DNA of 64,000 bases from Nocardia jiangxiensis NBRC 101359 (lineage in GTDB: Bacteria > Actinomycetota > Actinomycetes > Mycobacteriales > Mycobacteriaceae): the NCBI RefSeq assembly GCF_000308615.1, contig NZ_BAGB01000041.1, forward strand, positions 682,001-746,000, given 5' to 3'. The notes below the pieces were generated by a model. The model was not told the DNA's origin and ran no database searches. It saw nothing but the letters and a program-made list of their open reading frames with translations. Both the position numbers and the translations under genes were made by a program. This document shows positions 44,161-53,639 of the stretch, one piece after another (position 1 is the stretch's first letter; every line of letters begins with the position of its first letter).

Positions 44161-45861
44161 ATGGCTTCTTTGCTCTCGGTCAACGTTGGTATGCCCAAAG
44201 ATGTCGCCTGGCAAGGGCGAACGGTCCACACCGGGATATTCAAGTCGTCGGTCAATGGTTCGGTGATGGTGCGCAAACTGAACATCGATGGTGATGGCCA
44301 GGGCGACCTCAACGGCCACGGTGGCGAGCAGCGCGCCGTGCTCGTGTACCAGCTCGACTCGATCCGGTATTGGCAGCGCTACTTCGGGCACACGGGTTTC
44401 GAGTTCGGCCAGTTCGGCGAGAACTTCACGGTGGCGGGGCTCAGTGACCAGGATGTGTGCATCGGCGACCGGTACCGGATCGGTGAGGCCGAGTTCGAGG
44501 TGACCCAACCCCGGGTCACCTGCTTTCGCGTCGGCATGCGGCTCGGCGTCCCGACATTGGCGGCACTGCTGGTCGCCCACCACCGGCCAGGCTTCTATTT
44601 CCGGGTTATCACCGAGGGGCGGGTTCAGGCAGGCGACCGGATCACCCGCACTCGACGTGGCGCGCACCGGATGAGTGTCGCCGCGATCGACGGGCTGCTC
44701 TATCTTCCCGACCGCGATCCGAACGACCTGGAGGCGGCACTCGATATTCCGGCACTGAGCCCGGGCTGGCGGCAATCGTTCCGGGAGTTGCTGACCAGCG
44801 AGCGCCCCGACGCGCCGCCCCTCGGTGTCGAACCGAGCTGGAGCGGCTTCCGCGCGATGAGGGTTGTCGATATCGTCCGCGAAAGCTCGACCATCAGTTC
44901 TGTGTACCTCGCCGCAGCTGACGGGGCCCGCCTGCCCGCCGCACTGCCCGGCCAGTACCTCACACTCCGCTTCCCCGGTGCCGGTGACCCCGCGCCCGTC
45001 CGCAGCTATTCGTTGTCTTCGGCACCCGGCAGCGACACCTACCGCATCAGTGTCAAACGTGAGGGACTCGTCAGCAGTTATGTGCACACCCGACTGCGCA
45101 CCGACGCCATCGTTGCGGTCGCCGCACCGCGCGGTGACTTCGTGCTCACGGCGGGCACCGAACCTGTGTTGCTGGTATCCGCGGGCGTCGGCGTGACGCC
45201 GGTACTCGCGATGCTGCACCACCTTGCCGCCCAGCGCAGCGACCGTGATGTGTGGTGGCTGCATACCGCACACAACAGCGACGAGCAGGCGTTCGCCGAC
45301 GAGGCACACCAATTGCTGCGATCACTACCCACCACCCATGAGCACGTATTCCACACCGCTCCAGCCGCCGGGATTCGGTCCGACCGACTGACCGCCGAAT
45401 CGCTCGCGACGCTCGGTCTGCCTTCGGAGGCCACGGCTTACCTGTGCGGACCGCAACGCTTCATGACCGACATCGGCGAAGCGCTTACGGCACTGGGGAT
45501 CCCGCGCATCCACACCGAACTGTTCGGAACACGGACGCCGATCAATCCGGGGGTGACCGCCCTGTCGAGCACCCCACCTCACCAGCCACCAGGTACGCCT
45601 GGCACCGGTCCCATGATCACGTTCGGTCGTAGTGGTTTGTCCACGCGCTGGCAGATCGATACGGGATCACTGCTCGAACTCGCCGAGGCCTGTGACGTGC
45701 CCACCCGGTGGTCATGCCGCACCGGCGTGTGCCACACCTGCATCACCCCGCTCCTGGCCGGAGCCACCAGCTACCTACCGGACCCACTGGAGGCCCCCGA
45801 CAACGGTCAGGTACTGATCTGCTGCGCCCGACCGGACAGCGACGTCGTGCTGGATCTGTGA
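44161..45861 (+). CDS. MOSC - ferredoxin reductase - [2Fe-2S] ferredoxin fusion
   Basis: 566 residues. Residues 1-170: MOSC domain with LNGHGGEQRAVLVYQLDS, FGENFTVAGL and the likely molybdenum-cofactor Cys in TQPRVTCFRVGMRL. Residues about 230-460: FAD/NAD oxidoreductase of the FNR type with RSYSLSSAPG and VSAGVGVTPVLAML and CGPQRFM. Residues about 480-566: plant-type ferredoxin with C-x4-C-x2-C (SCRTGVCHTC) and a later Cys in LICCARP. This YiiM-like fusion probably reduces N-hydroxylated or similar compounds with NAD(P)H. Confidence 0.9.
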   Translation: MASLLSVNVGMPKDVAWQGRTVHTGIFKSSVNGSVMVRKLNIDGDGQGDLNGHGGEQRAVLVYQLDSIRYWQRYFGHTGFEFGQFGENFTVAGLSDQDVCIGDRYRIGEAEFEVTQPRVTCFRVGMRLGVPTLAALLVAHHRPGFYFRVITEGRVQAGDRITRTRRGAHRMSVAAIDGLLYLPDRDPNDLEAALDIPALSPGWRQSFRELLTSERPDAPPLGVEPSWSGFRAMRVVDIVRESSTISSVYLAAADGARLPAALPGQYLTLRFPGAGDPAPVRSYSLSSAPGSDTYRISVKREGLVSSYVHTRLRTDAIVAVAAPRGDFVLTAGTEPVLLVSAGVGVTPVLAMLHHLAAQRSDRDVWWLHTAHNSDEQAFADEAHQLLRSLPTTHEHVFHTAPAAGIRSDRLTAESLATLGLPSEATAYLCGPQRFMTDIGEALTALGIPRIHTELFGTRTPINPGVTALSSTPPHQPPGTPGTGPMITFGRSGLSTRWQIDTGSLLELAEACDVPTRWSCRTGVCHTCITPLLAGATSYLPDPLEAPDNGQVLICCARPDSDVVLDL

Positions 45862-46285
45862 CAGCCCGACCGACTCGAAATGCTCCGCGCAACGACCATC
45901 ACCCGACTGTCATCACCGCTGTTTCGCCTTGTCACTCTCGCCCGGGATCGGCCGAAAACAGAAATATCACGATGGCACACCCAGAACGGGCCAATTCGCT
46001 CCGAGCCACGGCCGATTCCGACGATGTCGCACGTCGGGTGATGGCTCTGCGGTGCATACCGGAGGTCCCGGTCGTGCACCGAGCGGACCATCTCGGCCAA
46101 TGCCCGAGTCGGGCGATGTACGCCAATGCTGTTGACCTCGCGCAGTATTCAGTCGACTACGTGAAGGTATTCGCAGGTTCGGGCGTTGTCGATGAGATGT
46201 CGTTGCATCACGTCCAACAGGCCCTCGGGCATCTCACGCGGGCGTGCGCGGTGACACGGGATGCGTTGGCGCAGATGGCCTCTGA
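45862..46285. other. Interrupted region upstream of an IS remnant
   Basis: An open frame from the ATG at 45972 has about 105 protein-like residues (including VDLAQYSVDYVKVF and HVQQALGHLTRACAVT) before it runs into transposase sequence read in the wrong frame. It may be the surviving 5' part of a host gene cut by the element, but the start has no good ribosome binding site and no family is recognised. Confidence 0.3.
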
Positions 46286-46720
46286 TGCACTCGAGCATGC
46301 GGTGCGGCCAGCGACAGCCCGACCGTGGTCAGCGTCGCCGTCAGCTGGTTGGCCGAGGTCCTCGGGCCGGGCGGAGAGGCGCTCGACATGGCACCCGCGC
46401 CGATCGCGGTGGTGTCGGACAACGGCCCCTGCTTCCGCGGCGAGGTGCTCGAGACCGCATTCGCCGGACCGGACCCGTTACTGCGACATGTCCGCACCCG
46501 GGTCCGGCCACCTCAGACGAATGGGGTGATCGAGCGGTTCTTCGGCACCCTGAAATACGAGCACCTGTTCCGTGGCGCGACCGCCGACGGCGACGGTCTG
46601 GACATGGAGGTTCACCGATTCAGGATCATCTACAACACGATCAGGCCACACCAGAGGATCGACGACCGAGTGCCCAGCGCAGCCTTTACCGGCTGTGAAC
46701 AGCGGAAAACCGCTCGGTAA
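46286..46720 (+). pseudogene. IS3/IS481-type transposase fragment (DDE integrase core)
   Basis: About 144 codons without a start. Two catalytic regions remain: VVSDNGPCFRG (second Asp) and PQTNGVIERFFGTLKYEHL (Glu), followed by RFRIIYNTIRPHQRIDDR, the usual rve C terminus. The first catalytic Asp and the DNA-binding half are missing, and no terminal inverted repeats are seen nearby. The element is a dead 3' remnant. Confidence 0.85.
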
Positions 46721-46878
46721 GCGGCATGAGCGGATGTCGGCCGGGCTGGGTCACCGGTCCGATGATCGGCTCATCCGCAATGCACTTGATCTTGGCGTGG
46801 AGTCCGATCTACTGTCCACCTCGCGTTGATCGCGCACTCCGGGGTGTTGTGGTCGCTCGCCGCTGAACGGAGGTTGTT

Positions 46879-47190
46879 ATGCACAAGCTGATGGTCCTGT
46901 ATCCCGAGCCCGCCGATCCCGACCACTTCCGCGACTACTACGTGAGCAACCACCTCCCGCTGGTCACGCGCATGCCCGGCCTGCTCGCGTGGCGCTACAG
47001 CTTCGAGGTGGCAGCGACGCAGGGACAGACGCCGTACTTCGCGGTCTTCGAGGCCGAGTTCGCTGACGCTGCGGCAATGACCGCGGCGAGGGAGTCTCCG
47101 CAGGGCCGGCAGGTGGCTGCCGATGTCGCCAACTACGCCACCGGTGGTGCGATCGTCATCCACTATCCGGTGCAGAACGGCACCTGCTGA
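46879..47190 (+). CDS. EthD-family protein
   Basis: 103 residues, GGAGG before the ATG. EthD fold: HKLMVLYPEPADPDHFRDYY, NHLPLVTRMPGL and a C-terminal VIHYP strand, a ferredoxin-like dimeric alpha/beta barrel. EthD proteins are small enzymes or accessory proteins linked to ether or quinone metabolism. It stands alone after the IS remnant, so no pathway can be named. Confidence 0.85.
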   Translation: MHKLMVLYPEPADPDHFRDYYVSNHLPLVTRMPGLLAWRYSFEVAATQGQTPYFAVFEAEFADAAAMTAARESPQGRQVAADVANYATGGAIVIHYPVQNGTC

Positions 47191-47385
47191 GCCTGGCCCT
47201 GAGGCACCGCCGTACAGCGGCTACAGCGGTTGTTCGGCGGTATTCGGACAAAGGCGTTCAGCCTGCGCACCTTCCTCGCGGGCGATGGTGTCGAGAGTGT
47301 CGTCGGTGTCCCGCAAGCGGATCGCGGCCACGGTGACCGATCGGCACGCGGGATTGCCTCGAATGGCCTTGACCGCGGTTCCGGG

Positions 47386-47928
47386 TTATCGGTCCCTGGC
47401 TCTTGGTGGCGTGATCAGGGTGAGGCGACCGCTGGCGATGTTGTAGCTGTAGCCCGAGACTCGAATACGGCCCGAGGCGGTCGGCGAATGCAGGATCTTG
47501 TCGACGTCGATGGGAACTGTGGTGGCCGGATCGGTGACCGCGGTGGCCCGCAGGGGCGTCTCCTGGAAGCCGCGCTGGATGAAGCCGCGGCTCAGCTTGT
47601 CGTCAGCCATCAGGGCTGAGCCGCAGTCGGTGTGGTGGATGACGGCCATTTCGAACCAATCGGCGCCGGGCGTCACGGTCTCGTGCAGGTAGCTGATCCA
47701 GGCGAGATCGTCGAGGAACGACTGGTTTGCCCGGCCGCCGACGGTGCGCGCCACGATCGCGTCGCCGAGTCGCAGACCGAGGATGGCGGCGGGGTCGACA
47801 CGAGGATCGATGCAGGTCAAGATGTAGACCTGCTTGTTGGGGAGGAACGGGATCTCCGGCAGGCGGTTCCTGAAATCGGTTGCCGCGAAACGCTTGTTGT
47901 TCTCGAGTAGCTCGTCGAAGTTGGTCAC
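47386..47928 (-). CDS. Beta-class carbonic anhydrase
   Basis: 180 residues. Zinc ligands are C39 (TCIDPR, with D41 and R43 as the Asp-Arg dyad), H99 and C102 (IHHTDCG). Conserved ARTVGGRANQS is the core of the substrate pocket. The enzyme interconverts CO2 and bicarbonate. It is monocistronic and faces the EthD gene; the next gene upstream is a GlxA regulator on the same strand. Confidence 0.93.
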   Translation of the reverse strand: MTNFDELLENNKRFAATDFRNRLPEIPFLPNKQVYILTCIDPRVDPAAILGLRLGDAIVARTVGGRANQSFLDDLAWISYLHETVTPGADWFEMAVIHHTDCGSALMADDKLSRGFIQRGFQETPLRATAVTDPATTVPIDVDKILHSPTASGRIRVSGYSYNIASGRLTLITPPRARDR

Positions 47929-48007
47929 AAACTCAATCTCGCAGTTCAGTGGGGTCGTGATCGTGCGGATCCGGCCAGCTGTCGTCAGAGTTACGCCACC
48001 AGCACGC

Positions 48008-48979
48008 TCAGGCCGGTGTGCGGTCCGGGATACGGCGATGGGTTCGGCGGTATTCGGTGGGTGTCGTACCCAGCGTGCGTGCCATGTGCAAGCGCAGGTT
48101 GCCTGCGGTACCCAGCCCGCAACGCTCGGCGATGTGGTCGACCGGTAGGTCGGTTGTCTCGAGGAGCCGTTGCGCTTGCAGCACTCGTTGCCAGGACAGC
48201 CAGCGCATCGGTGTCATGCGGGTTCGTTCGCGGAATCGGCGCGAGAACGTGCGTGTGGGCATGCCCGCGTGCCGGGCCAGGTGGGTCAGCGACAGTGGCT
48301 GGTGCATCCGCTGGATCGCCCATTCGAGCGTTCGGGCAAGGTGGTCGGTGTCCTCGCGCGTATCCCGGCGGGGGGCTTGGGCATGATCGCCGGACCGGTG
48401 GGTGGCCACGACCATGCGGCGGGCCACCGAGTCGGCGAGGTCTGCCCCGAAGTCCGAGCGGACGAGGTGGATGTAGAAGTCGATGCTCGCGGATTGGCCC
48501 GCGCCGGTCAGGATGCTCCCACCGTCGACGAACAGTACGTGCGGGTCGAGCCACACGCTCGGGTAACGTCGGCGGAACTCGTCGGCTTCGCGCCAGTGTG
48601 TGGTTGCTCTGCGGCCGTCGAGCAGACCGGCAGCGGCGAGCGCGAACGTACCCAGACACACCGAAACCAGGCGTGCGCCACGGTCGTACGCCGACCGCAG
48701 CGCGGCGCGCACGGCCGCGTCCGGTTCGACGGTTGGGTAGAAACCGGGCACGATCACCGTATCGGCCGTTGACACCGCATCGAGGCCTGCTCCTGCGTCG
48801 ATGGTGAATCCTGTCGAGGTAGGGACAGGGCCCGGTCGCAGCCCGCACACAGTGAACGAGTAATGCTCGGCTTCATCGCGGAATCCGAAAATCTGAGCGG
48901 CGGTCGAGAGATCGAATGCCACAACTCCCGGCAACGCCAGCGCGACGACCACATGCGGGCGCCGGTGCGACCACGTCAT
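48008..48979 (-). CDS. GlxA-type AraC-family transcriptional regulator
   Basis: 323 residues. DJ-1/PfpI-like domain with VVVALALPGVVAFDLSTAAQIF and SVCLGTFALAAAGLLDG, followed by two AraC HTH motifs (LARHAGMPTRTFSRRFRE and IAERCGLGTAGNLRLHM). It is the same architecture as the regulator at 18017 but with only moderate similarity, so it is not a recent duplicate. Neighbouring carbonic anhydrase might be a target. Confidence 0.9.
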   Translation of the reverse strand: MTWSHRRPHVVVALALPGVVAFDLSTAAQIFGFRDEAEHYSFTVCGLRPGPVPTSTGFTIDAGAGLDAVSTADTVIVPGFYPTVEPDAAVRAALRSAYDRGARLVSVCLGTFALAAAGLLDGRRATTHWREADEFRRRYPSVWLDPHVLFVDGGSILTGAGQSASIDFYIHLVRSDFGADLADSVARRMVVATHRSGDHAQAPRRDTREDTDHLARTLEWAIQRMHQPLSLTHLARHAGMPTRTFSRRFRERTRMTPMRWLSWQRVLQAQRLLETTDLPVDHIAERCGLGTAGNLRLHMARTLGTTPTEYRRTHRRIPDRTPA

Positions 48980-49315
48980 CGGGCCAACTGGTCTGACAAC
49001 ATTGCGCCCCTTCTGCGGTACGCGGGTCTCAACATCGCGCGGTTGTGGTAGCGATGCGACCCAGCTCGACGTGGTCGGGACTCACGTGGCCCGGCCCGAA
49101 CATTATGCGCCTGCGGCGAGCGTCGTCGGCACGTCACCGGCCGGATCCTGCCATGATCTTGACTCGAGACAATTGCGAATTCGAGCAGCCGGACCGCTCC
49201 ACCGGCACGGCGTCGCGAGGGGACACCACGCTGTTCCGCTGGGCTTGGCGGTCGAGGCTTTCCACCGTCACTCGTCGGCCGAGGCACGTCTGGGGCGTGT
49301 AGCTCTGCGGCTCCA
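48980..49315. other. Intergenic, nothing recognised
   Basis: 336 bp between the GlxA start and the end of the MFS gene. No supported gene, repeat or hairpin. Confidence 0.45.
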
Positions 49316-50605
49316 TCATCGTGCATGTCTATCCGGCGCGCAGCACCGTTTCGGCGCGGCCCGCCCGGCGGAGCATAGACGTGAACGCCCGCGCGTACGC
49401 GGTGTCCTGGCCGCAGGCCCTCGGCTGCATGACCGCGACCGCCGGGGAATCAGCGTCGTGACCGCGAGCGCGATCAGTACGACGCCGTAGCCGGTCGCGG
49501 TGGTCAGCAGGCCGACGTGGGTCGCGATGACGCCCGCCGCGACGGCCGGGATGCAGAACGCGAGGTAGCTGAGCACGTAGAACGCGGCGACGAGTTTGCC
49601 GCGTTCGGTGGCCGGTGCGAGTGGGAAGACGGTGCGGGTGATGCCCTGAAAGCTCGCACCGAAGCCGATCCCGGCGATCACCGTGCCCGCGAACAGCAGC
49701 GCCGACGACCCGGCCTGGGCGGCCGCGATGGTCACCGCGATCCCGATCGCGAGCGCGGCGGCGGCCAAGCGCATCACCCGGCCGGCCGCGACCGTGCGCA
49801 GCAGCCAGATCGCCGCCGCACCCACCCCGGCCAGCGTGAACACCAGCAACCCGCCGAGCAGGATCGAGTTCGAGCCGGTGACCACACGGACCAGGCTCGG
49901 GCCGAGCGAGAGGTAGAAGCCGCTCAACGCCCACGCCGCGATGTCCAGTAGCGCGGTGGCGGCGAACGCGGCCCGTGCCGCGGCCGGGACGCCGACAGTC
50001 GGCCGCAGCGCCCGCCGCGCGCCGGGCATCATCGGCGAGGTCTCGGTCACCACGATCGTGCCGATCGCCTCGACCGCGAACAACACGATCAGCACCAGGT
50101 ACACGGTCTGGCGCGGCCACGGCAGGAACTCGACGAGCGCCGCGGAACCGAGTCCGCCGATGGCCAGACCCGCCACCGGAGCGACGCTGTTCACGATCGG
50201 CCCGTGTGGTCGCTCCGCGTCCAGGATCGCGGCGGCCAGCGCACCGGTTGCCGCGCCGGTCGCGATGCCCTGCACCATGCGCGCCGCGATCAGCAACGCA
50301 ACGCCGTCCGCGGTGCTGAACACCAGCATGGCCGCCGCGTCGAGCGCGATGGCGCCGAGGATCACCGGACGGCGTCCCACGTGGTCGGACAGCGACCCGA
50401 CGGTCAGCAGCGCCAGCAACAGGCACACCGCGTAGACGCCGAAGATCACCGTCAGCATGCCCGAGGAGAACGCCCAGCGCGCCTGGTAGACGCGGTAGAG
50501 CGGGGTCGGTGCGCTGGACGCGGCGAGGAACGTCAGCATGGTCGCCGCGGGCAGGACGGTGGCCAGCCCGGAGGACATGCGCCGGGTGGCCGGAGCGATC
50601 AGCAT
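49316..50605 (-). CDS. MFS efflux transporter
   Basis: 429 residues from the ATG at 50605; a TTG four codons upstream also exists. About twelve membrane segments. Helix 2/3 loop SLSDHVGRRPVIL and helix 5 region APVAGLAIGGLG fit the drug:H+ antiporter group. The last 40 residues after TTLIP become Arg/Cys-rich; one inserted base there would give a different, less basic ending, so a frameshift near 49456 is possible. A TetR gene is divergent, with a perfect palindrome between. Confidence 0.85.
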   Translation of the reverse strand: MLIAPATRRMSSGLATVLPAATMLTFLAASSAPTPLYRVYQARWAFSSGMLTVIFGVYAVCLLLALLTVGSLSDHVGRRPVILGAIALDAAAMLVFSTADGVALLIAARMVQGIATGAATGALAAAILDAERPHGPIVNSVAPVAGLAIGGLGSAALVEFLPWPRQTVYLVLIVLFAVEAIGTIVVTETSPMMPGARRALRPTVGVPAAARAAFAATALLDIAAWALSGFYLSLGPSLVRVVTGSNSILLGGLLVFTLAGVGAAAIWLLRTVAAGRVMRLAAAALAIGIAVTIAAAQAGSSALLFAGTVIAGIGFGASFQGITRTVFPLAPATERGKLVAAFYVLSYLAFCIPAVAAGVIATHVGLLTTATGYGVVLIALAVTTLIPRRSRSCSRGPAARTPRTRGRSRLCSAGRAAPKRCCAPDRHAR

Positions 50606-50619
50606 GGAGTACCCCAAAA

Positions 50620-50651
50620 TCGGTTAAAGCGAATATGATTGCTTTAACCGA
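50620..50651. promoter_or_regulatory. Palindromic operator between MFS transporter and TetR genes
   Basis: A perfect 11-bp inverted repeat, TCGGTTAAAGC and GCTTTAACCGA, with a 10-base AT-rich spacer. It lies 15 bases from the MFS start and 50 bases from the TetR start. Its position and symmetry make it the likely site of the divergently encoded TetR repressor. Confidence 0.8.
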
Positions 50652-50700
50652 CGGTACATGGGGCGGAGCTTAAAACAAAGACCTCTGCAATAATGACCGC

Positions 50701-51261
50701 ATGTCGGCCAGCACACCAGCCCGGCGGCCGGGCGGGCGCAGCGCGAAGGTCCGGGACGCCATCTACACCGCCGTCGGCCAGCTCATGGGCGAGGGCAAGG
50801 CGGACCGCATCACCATCCCACTGCTGGCCGGCCGGGCAGGGGTCAACCCGACCAGCATCTATCGCCGCTGGGGCGACCTGGACACGCTGCTGGAGGAGGT
50901 CGCTGTCGCCGCGCTCACCAAGGACGGCGACGAACCGCCGGACACCGGGTCACTGCGCGGTGACCTGTCGGCGTGGGCTCGGATCGTGGTCGACGACATC
51001 ACCCAACCGCGCCGAACCCGGTACCTGCGCGCCATGATCTCGGCCCGGGACGAGGTGGGCACCTGCCCGTGCTGGGAGCAGCGCCGCACGCAGGCCAAGG
51101 TGATGCTGGACCGGGCAAGGGCACGCGGGGAGCGGGCGCCGACCGAGCAGCAGGTCCTCGATCACGTGATCGCACCGATGTATCACCACGTGGTCTTCGG
51201 CCTGTCCGCAGACCGCGACTACGCGAGCCAACTGGTCCACGACGTACTCGCGATGGCCTAG
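50701..51261 (+). CDS. TetR-family regulator, probable repressor of the MFS transporter
   Basis: 186 residues. HTH: LAGRAGVNPTSIYRRWGD at about residues 42-59. The C-terminal domain has TGSLRGDLSAWA, as in TetR_C_33-type regulators. Divergent from the MFS gene with the shared palindrome described above, so it is likely to repress both genes and respond to the transported compound. Confidence 0.92.
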   Translation: MSASTPARRPGGRSAKVRDAIYTAVGQLMGEGKADRITIPLLAGRAGVNPTSIYRRWGDLDTLLEEVAVAALTKDGDEPPDTGSLRGDLSAWARIVVDDITQPRRTRYLRAMISARDEVGTCPCWEQRRTQAKVMLDRARARGERAPTEQQVLDHVIAPMYHHVVFGLSADRDYASQLVHDVLAMA

Positions 51262-51324
51262 GCGCCCACGATCTCCGACCGAACCGCCGGGCTTTTGATC
51301 AAGATCATCGATCGACAGGGGGGC

Positions 51325-53121
51325 TCAGCCGACCGGGAGTTTCACCACCGGATCGGGGCCCTGGTCGGTGATGTAAATGTTGCCCGCCGTGTCGACCGCC
51401 ACACCCTGGGGATTCTTCAGGCCGGTGAACGGCAGCGGGGTCGGCGTCGACGCACCCGCCGCCAACCTCACCACCCATTGATTACCCCAGTCGACGACGT
51501 ACAAGTCTCCCGCCTTGTCGACCGCCACACCCTGGGGATCCTTGAGCCCGGTGACCGGCAACGTGGTCGACGCCGACGCACCCGCCGCCAACCTCACGAC
51601 CCGCTCGGTACTCAATTCGGTGACGTATACGTTGCCCGCAGCGTCGACCGCCACACCCTGAGGATCTTGGAGCCCCGTGAACGGCAGCGTCGTCGACGCC
51701 GACGCGCCCGCCGCCAACCTCACCACCCGATCATTACCCCGGTCGCCGACGTACACGTCTCCCGCCGTGTCGACCGCCACACCCTGGGGATCCTTGAGCC
51801 CGGTGAACGGCAGCGGGGTCGCCGTCGACGCACCCGCCCCCAATTTCACCACCCGATTGTTGCTCGTGTCGGTGACGTAGATGTTGCCCGCCGCGTCGAC
51901 CGCCACACCTTGGGGATTATTCAGCCCGGTGAACGGCAGCAGGGTCGACGCCGACGCACCCGCCGCCAACTTCACCACCCGATCGTTACCCATGTCGGTG
52001 ACGTATACGTTGCCCGCCGCGTCGACAGCCACATCGGTGGGCAAGCTGACGCCGCTGAACGGCAGTGGAGTCTGTGCCGAGTAGCCCGAGGTGACAGGTC
52101 GGGGCGAGCTGCCACCGCCGCCCGATTCCCGTTGGACACCGATGACGACAGCGACGGCGGCCACCACCGTAACCGCGACCGCGGCGGCGACCAGCCCGGC
52201 GGTCTTGGGCGACAATCTGATTCGCCGCCCACGGCGCGCAGCCGCGCCCCCGGTGGTGCTGACCGCGGAATCGCCCACCGCGGCGTCGGCCGCCGCGGCC
52301 AGCTCGCGCACGGTCTGGTAACGATCGTCGGGGTTCTTGGCCATTCCCTTGGCGATGACCGCATCGAACGCAGTCGGTACATCGGGTGTGGTGGTGCTGG
52401 GATGCGGCGGCGGGGTGTGCAGGTGTTGGGCGATCACACCCTGCACCCCCGCTGCGCTCGCAAACGGTGCTCGGCCGGTCAGGCACTCGTACAGCACGCA
52501 CGTCAACGCGTAGACGTCCACTCGGGCATCGGCCTTGACCGCCGCGCTGATCTCCTCCGGCGCCATGTAGGCGACGGTGCCGATGGTCTCGCCGATCGTG
52601 GTCAGCGTACGGTCGTCGGCGGCGTGGGCGATCCCGAAGTCGATCAGGGAGGCGAACTCATCGGCCCCCAGCAGGATGTTGGTGGGTTTGACATCGCGGT
52701 GGACCAGCCCGACGTCGTGGGCCGCCTGGAGCGCGCCGGCCACCTGTGTGATGATCGCCACTGCCCGCCGCGGCGACAAGGCACCTTCCTGGCTGATCAC
52801 CGCGCGCAGGTCGGTGCCCTCGATCAAGCGCATATTCAGATAGAGCCGACCGTCGATGTCGCCGAAGTCGTGGATGGGGATCACATGCGGCTCGGTCAAC
52901 TGAGCCACCGCCCGGCACTCCCGGCGGAACCGCTCGCGCAGCTGCTCGTCATCGGCGAAGCGCTCAGGCAACACCTTCAGCGCCACCACCCGGTTGGTCA
53001 GCGAATCATGCGCCCGCCACACCTGGCCCATGCCACCCTGACCCAGCAGCGACAACAGCCGATAGCGCCCGAACGCCTCCGCTGAGGTCGTGTCCCCGCC
53101 ACCAACTGACGTGTCATCCAT
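51325..53121 (-). CDS. pknD: PknD-like Ser/Thr protein kinase with NHL-repeat sensor
   Basis: 598 residues from the ATG at 53121. Residues about 20-280: kinase with glycine loop (LLGQGGMGQVWRA), ALKVLP lysine, HRDVKPTNILLG, DFGIAHA and APEEIS. One membrane helix at about 310-335 (AAAVAVTVVAAVAVVIGV). Exterior part: six NHL-like blades of 42 residues, each with the pattern LPFTGL, PQGVAVD, AGNVYV and RVVKLAAG. This matches M. tuberculosis PknD, which senses extracellular signals through a six-bladed propeller. The blades are also nearly identical at DNA level. Confidence 0.92.
   Translation of the reverse strand: MDDTSVGGGDTTSAEAFGRYRLLSLLGQGGMGQVWRAHDSLTNRVVALKVLPERFADDEQLRERFRRECRAVAQLTEPHVIPIHDFGDIDGRLYLNMRLIEGTDLRAVISQEGALSPRRAVAIITQVAGALQAAHDVGLVHRDVKPTNILLGADEFASLIDFGIAHAADDRTLTTIGETIGTVAYMAPEEISAAVKADARVDVYALTCVLYECLTGRAPFASAAGVQGVIAQHLHTPPPHPSTTTPDVPTAFDAVIAKGMAKNPDDRYQTVRELAAAADAAVGDSAVSTTGGAAARRGRRIRLSPKTAGLVAAAVAVTVVAAVAVVIGVQRESGGGGSSPRPVTSGYSAQTPLPFSGVSLPTDVAVDAAGNVYVTDMGNDRVVKLAAGASASTLLPFTGLNNPQGVAVDAAGNIYVTDTSNNRVVKLGAGASTATPLPFTGLKDPQGVAVDTAGDVYVGDRGNDRVVRLAAGASASTTLPFTGLQDPQGVAVDAAGNVYVTELSTERVVRLAAGASASTTLPVTGLKDPQGVAVDKAGDLYVVDWGNQWVVRLAAGASTPTPLPFTGLKNPQGVAVDTAGNIYITDQGPDPVVKLPVG
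51330..52060 (-). repeat. Six 126-bp tandem coding repeats in the PknD-like sensor
   Basis: The six NHL blades are encoded by 126-bp units that share long identical stretches, such as GTCGACCGCCACACC and AACCTCACCACCCGA variants, across the gene's 3' third. High DNA identity between adjacent blades suggests recent expansion or gene conversion. Confidence 0.8.
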
Positions 53122-53639
53122 TGTGTCGTCCCGTGACCACCCGACTGGCGAACGGTGTACATGCCTGCATCCCATCCCCGCCCTAGCTGGTACCCCACCC
53201 TAGTTGATCTAGCCAGGCCAGACAGTCGAGAGTCGGCGCTATCCACCAACAAACCTCTCGCGATCCAAGCCTACCTCTCTGCTCGTGATTCAACCGTGTG
53301 GCACCGGTGTAGCCAGTGTCTGCCAGCCGGACGACCACGTCACGGACCTGCGCGGTGGCGCACACAACGGCCACCTGTTGTGTCGATCCTGGCCTTCGAC
53401 GCACAGACCGTCGGCAAAGCTGCCGACGCACCCACACTCCAGCTATAGAAGGACTAGCGGGTCCGCCCGCCGCTGCTCGACGGTGTCCCCGTCGAGCGTT
53501 GTTCAGGGGCGTGATTTCACAACGGATCAGGGTTTCTCACGAGCGGTCTTCCCAACGCGGGGAGAGCGTTCATACTGAGGGTGCACCAATAACGACGTGG
53601 CCCGCCGGATAGGCACAGTCTGGGCAGTATCGTGTGCCG
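53122..53639. other. Intergenic region between the kinase and trpF-like genes
   Basis: About 520 bp with no supported gene. The only clear structure is a 9-bp hairpin, GCTCGACGG and CCGTCGAGC, at 53475-53497, followed by GTTGTTC. It has the look of a terminator but no rightward gene precedes it. Confidence 0.45.

Noticed and set aside
51330..52060. Regular 126-bp repeats as a CRISPR array
   Set aside because: The units are in-frame protein repeats of a kinase sensor, with no unique spacers.
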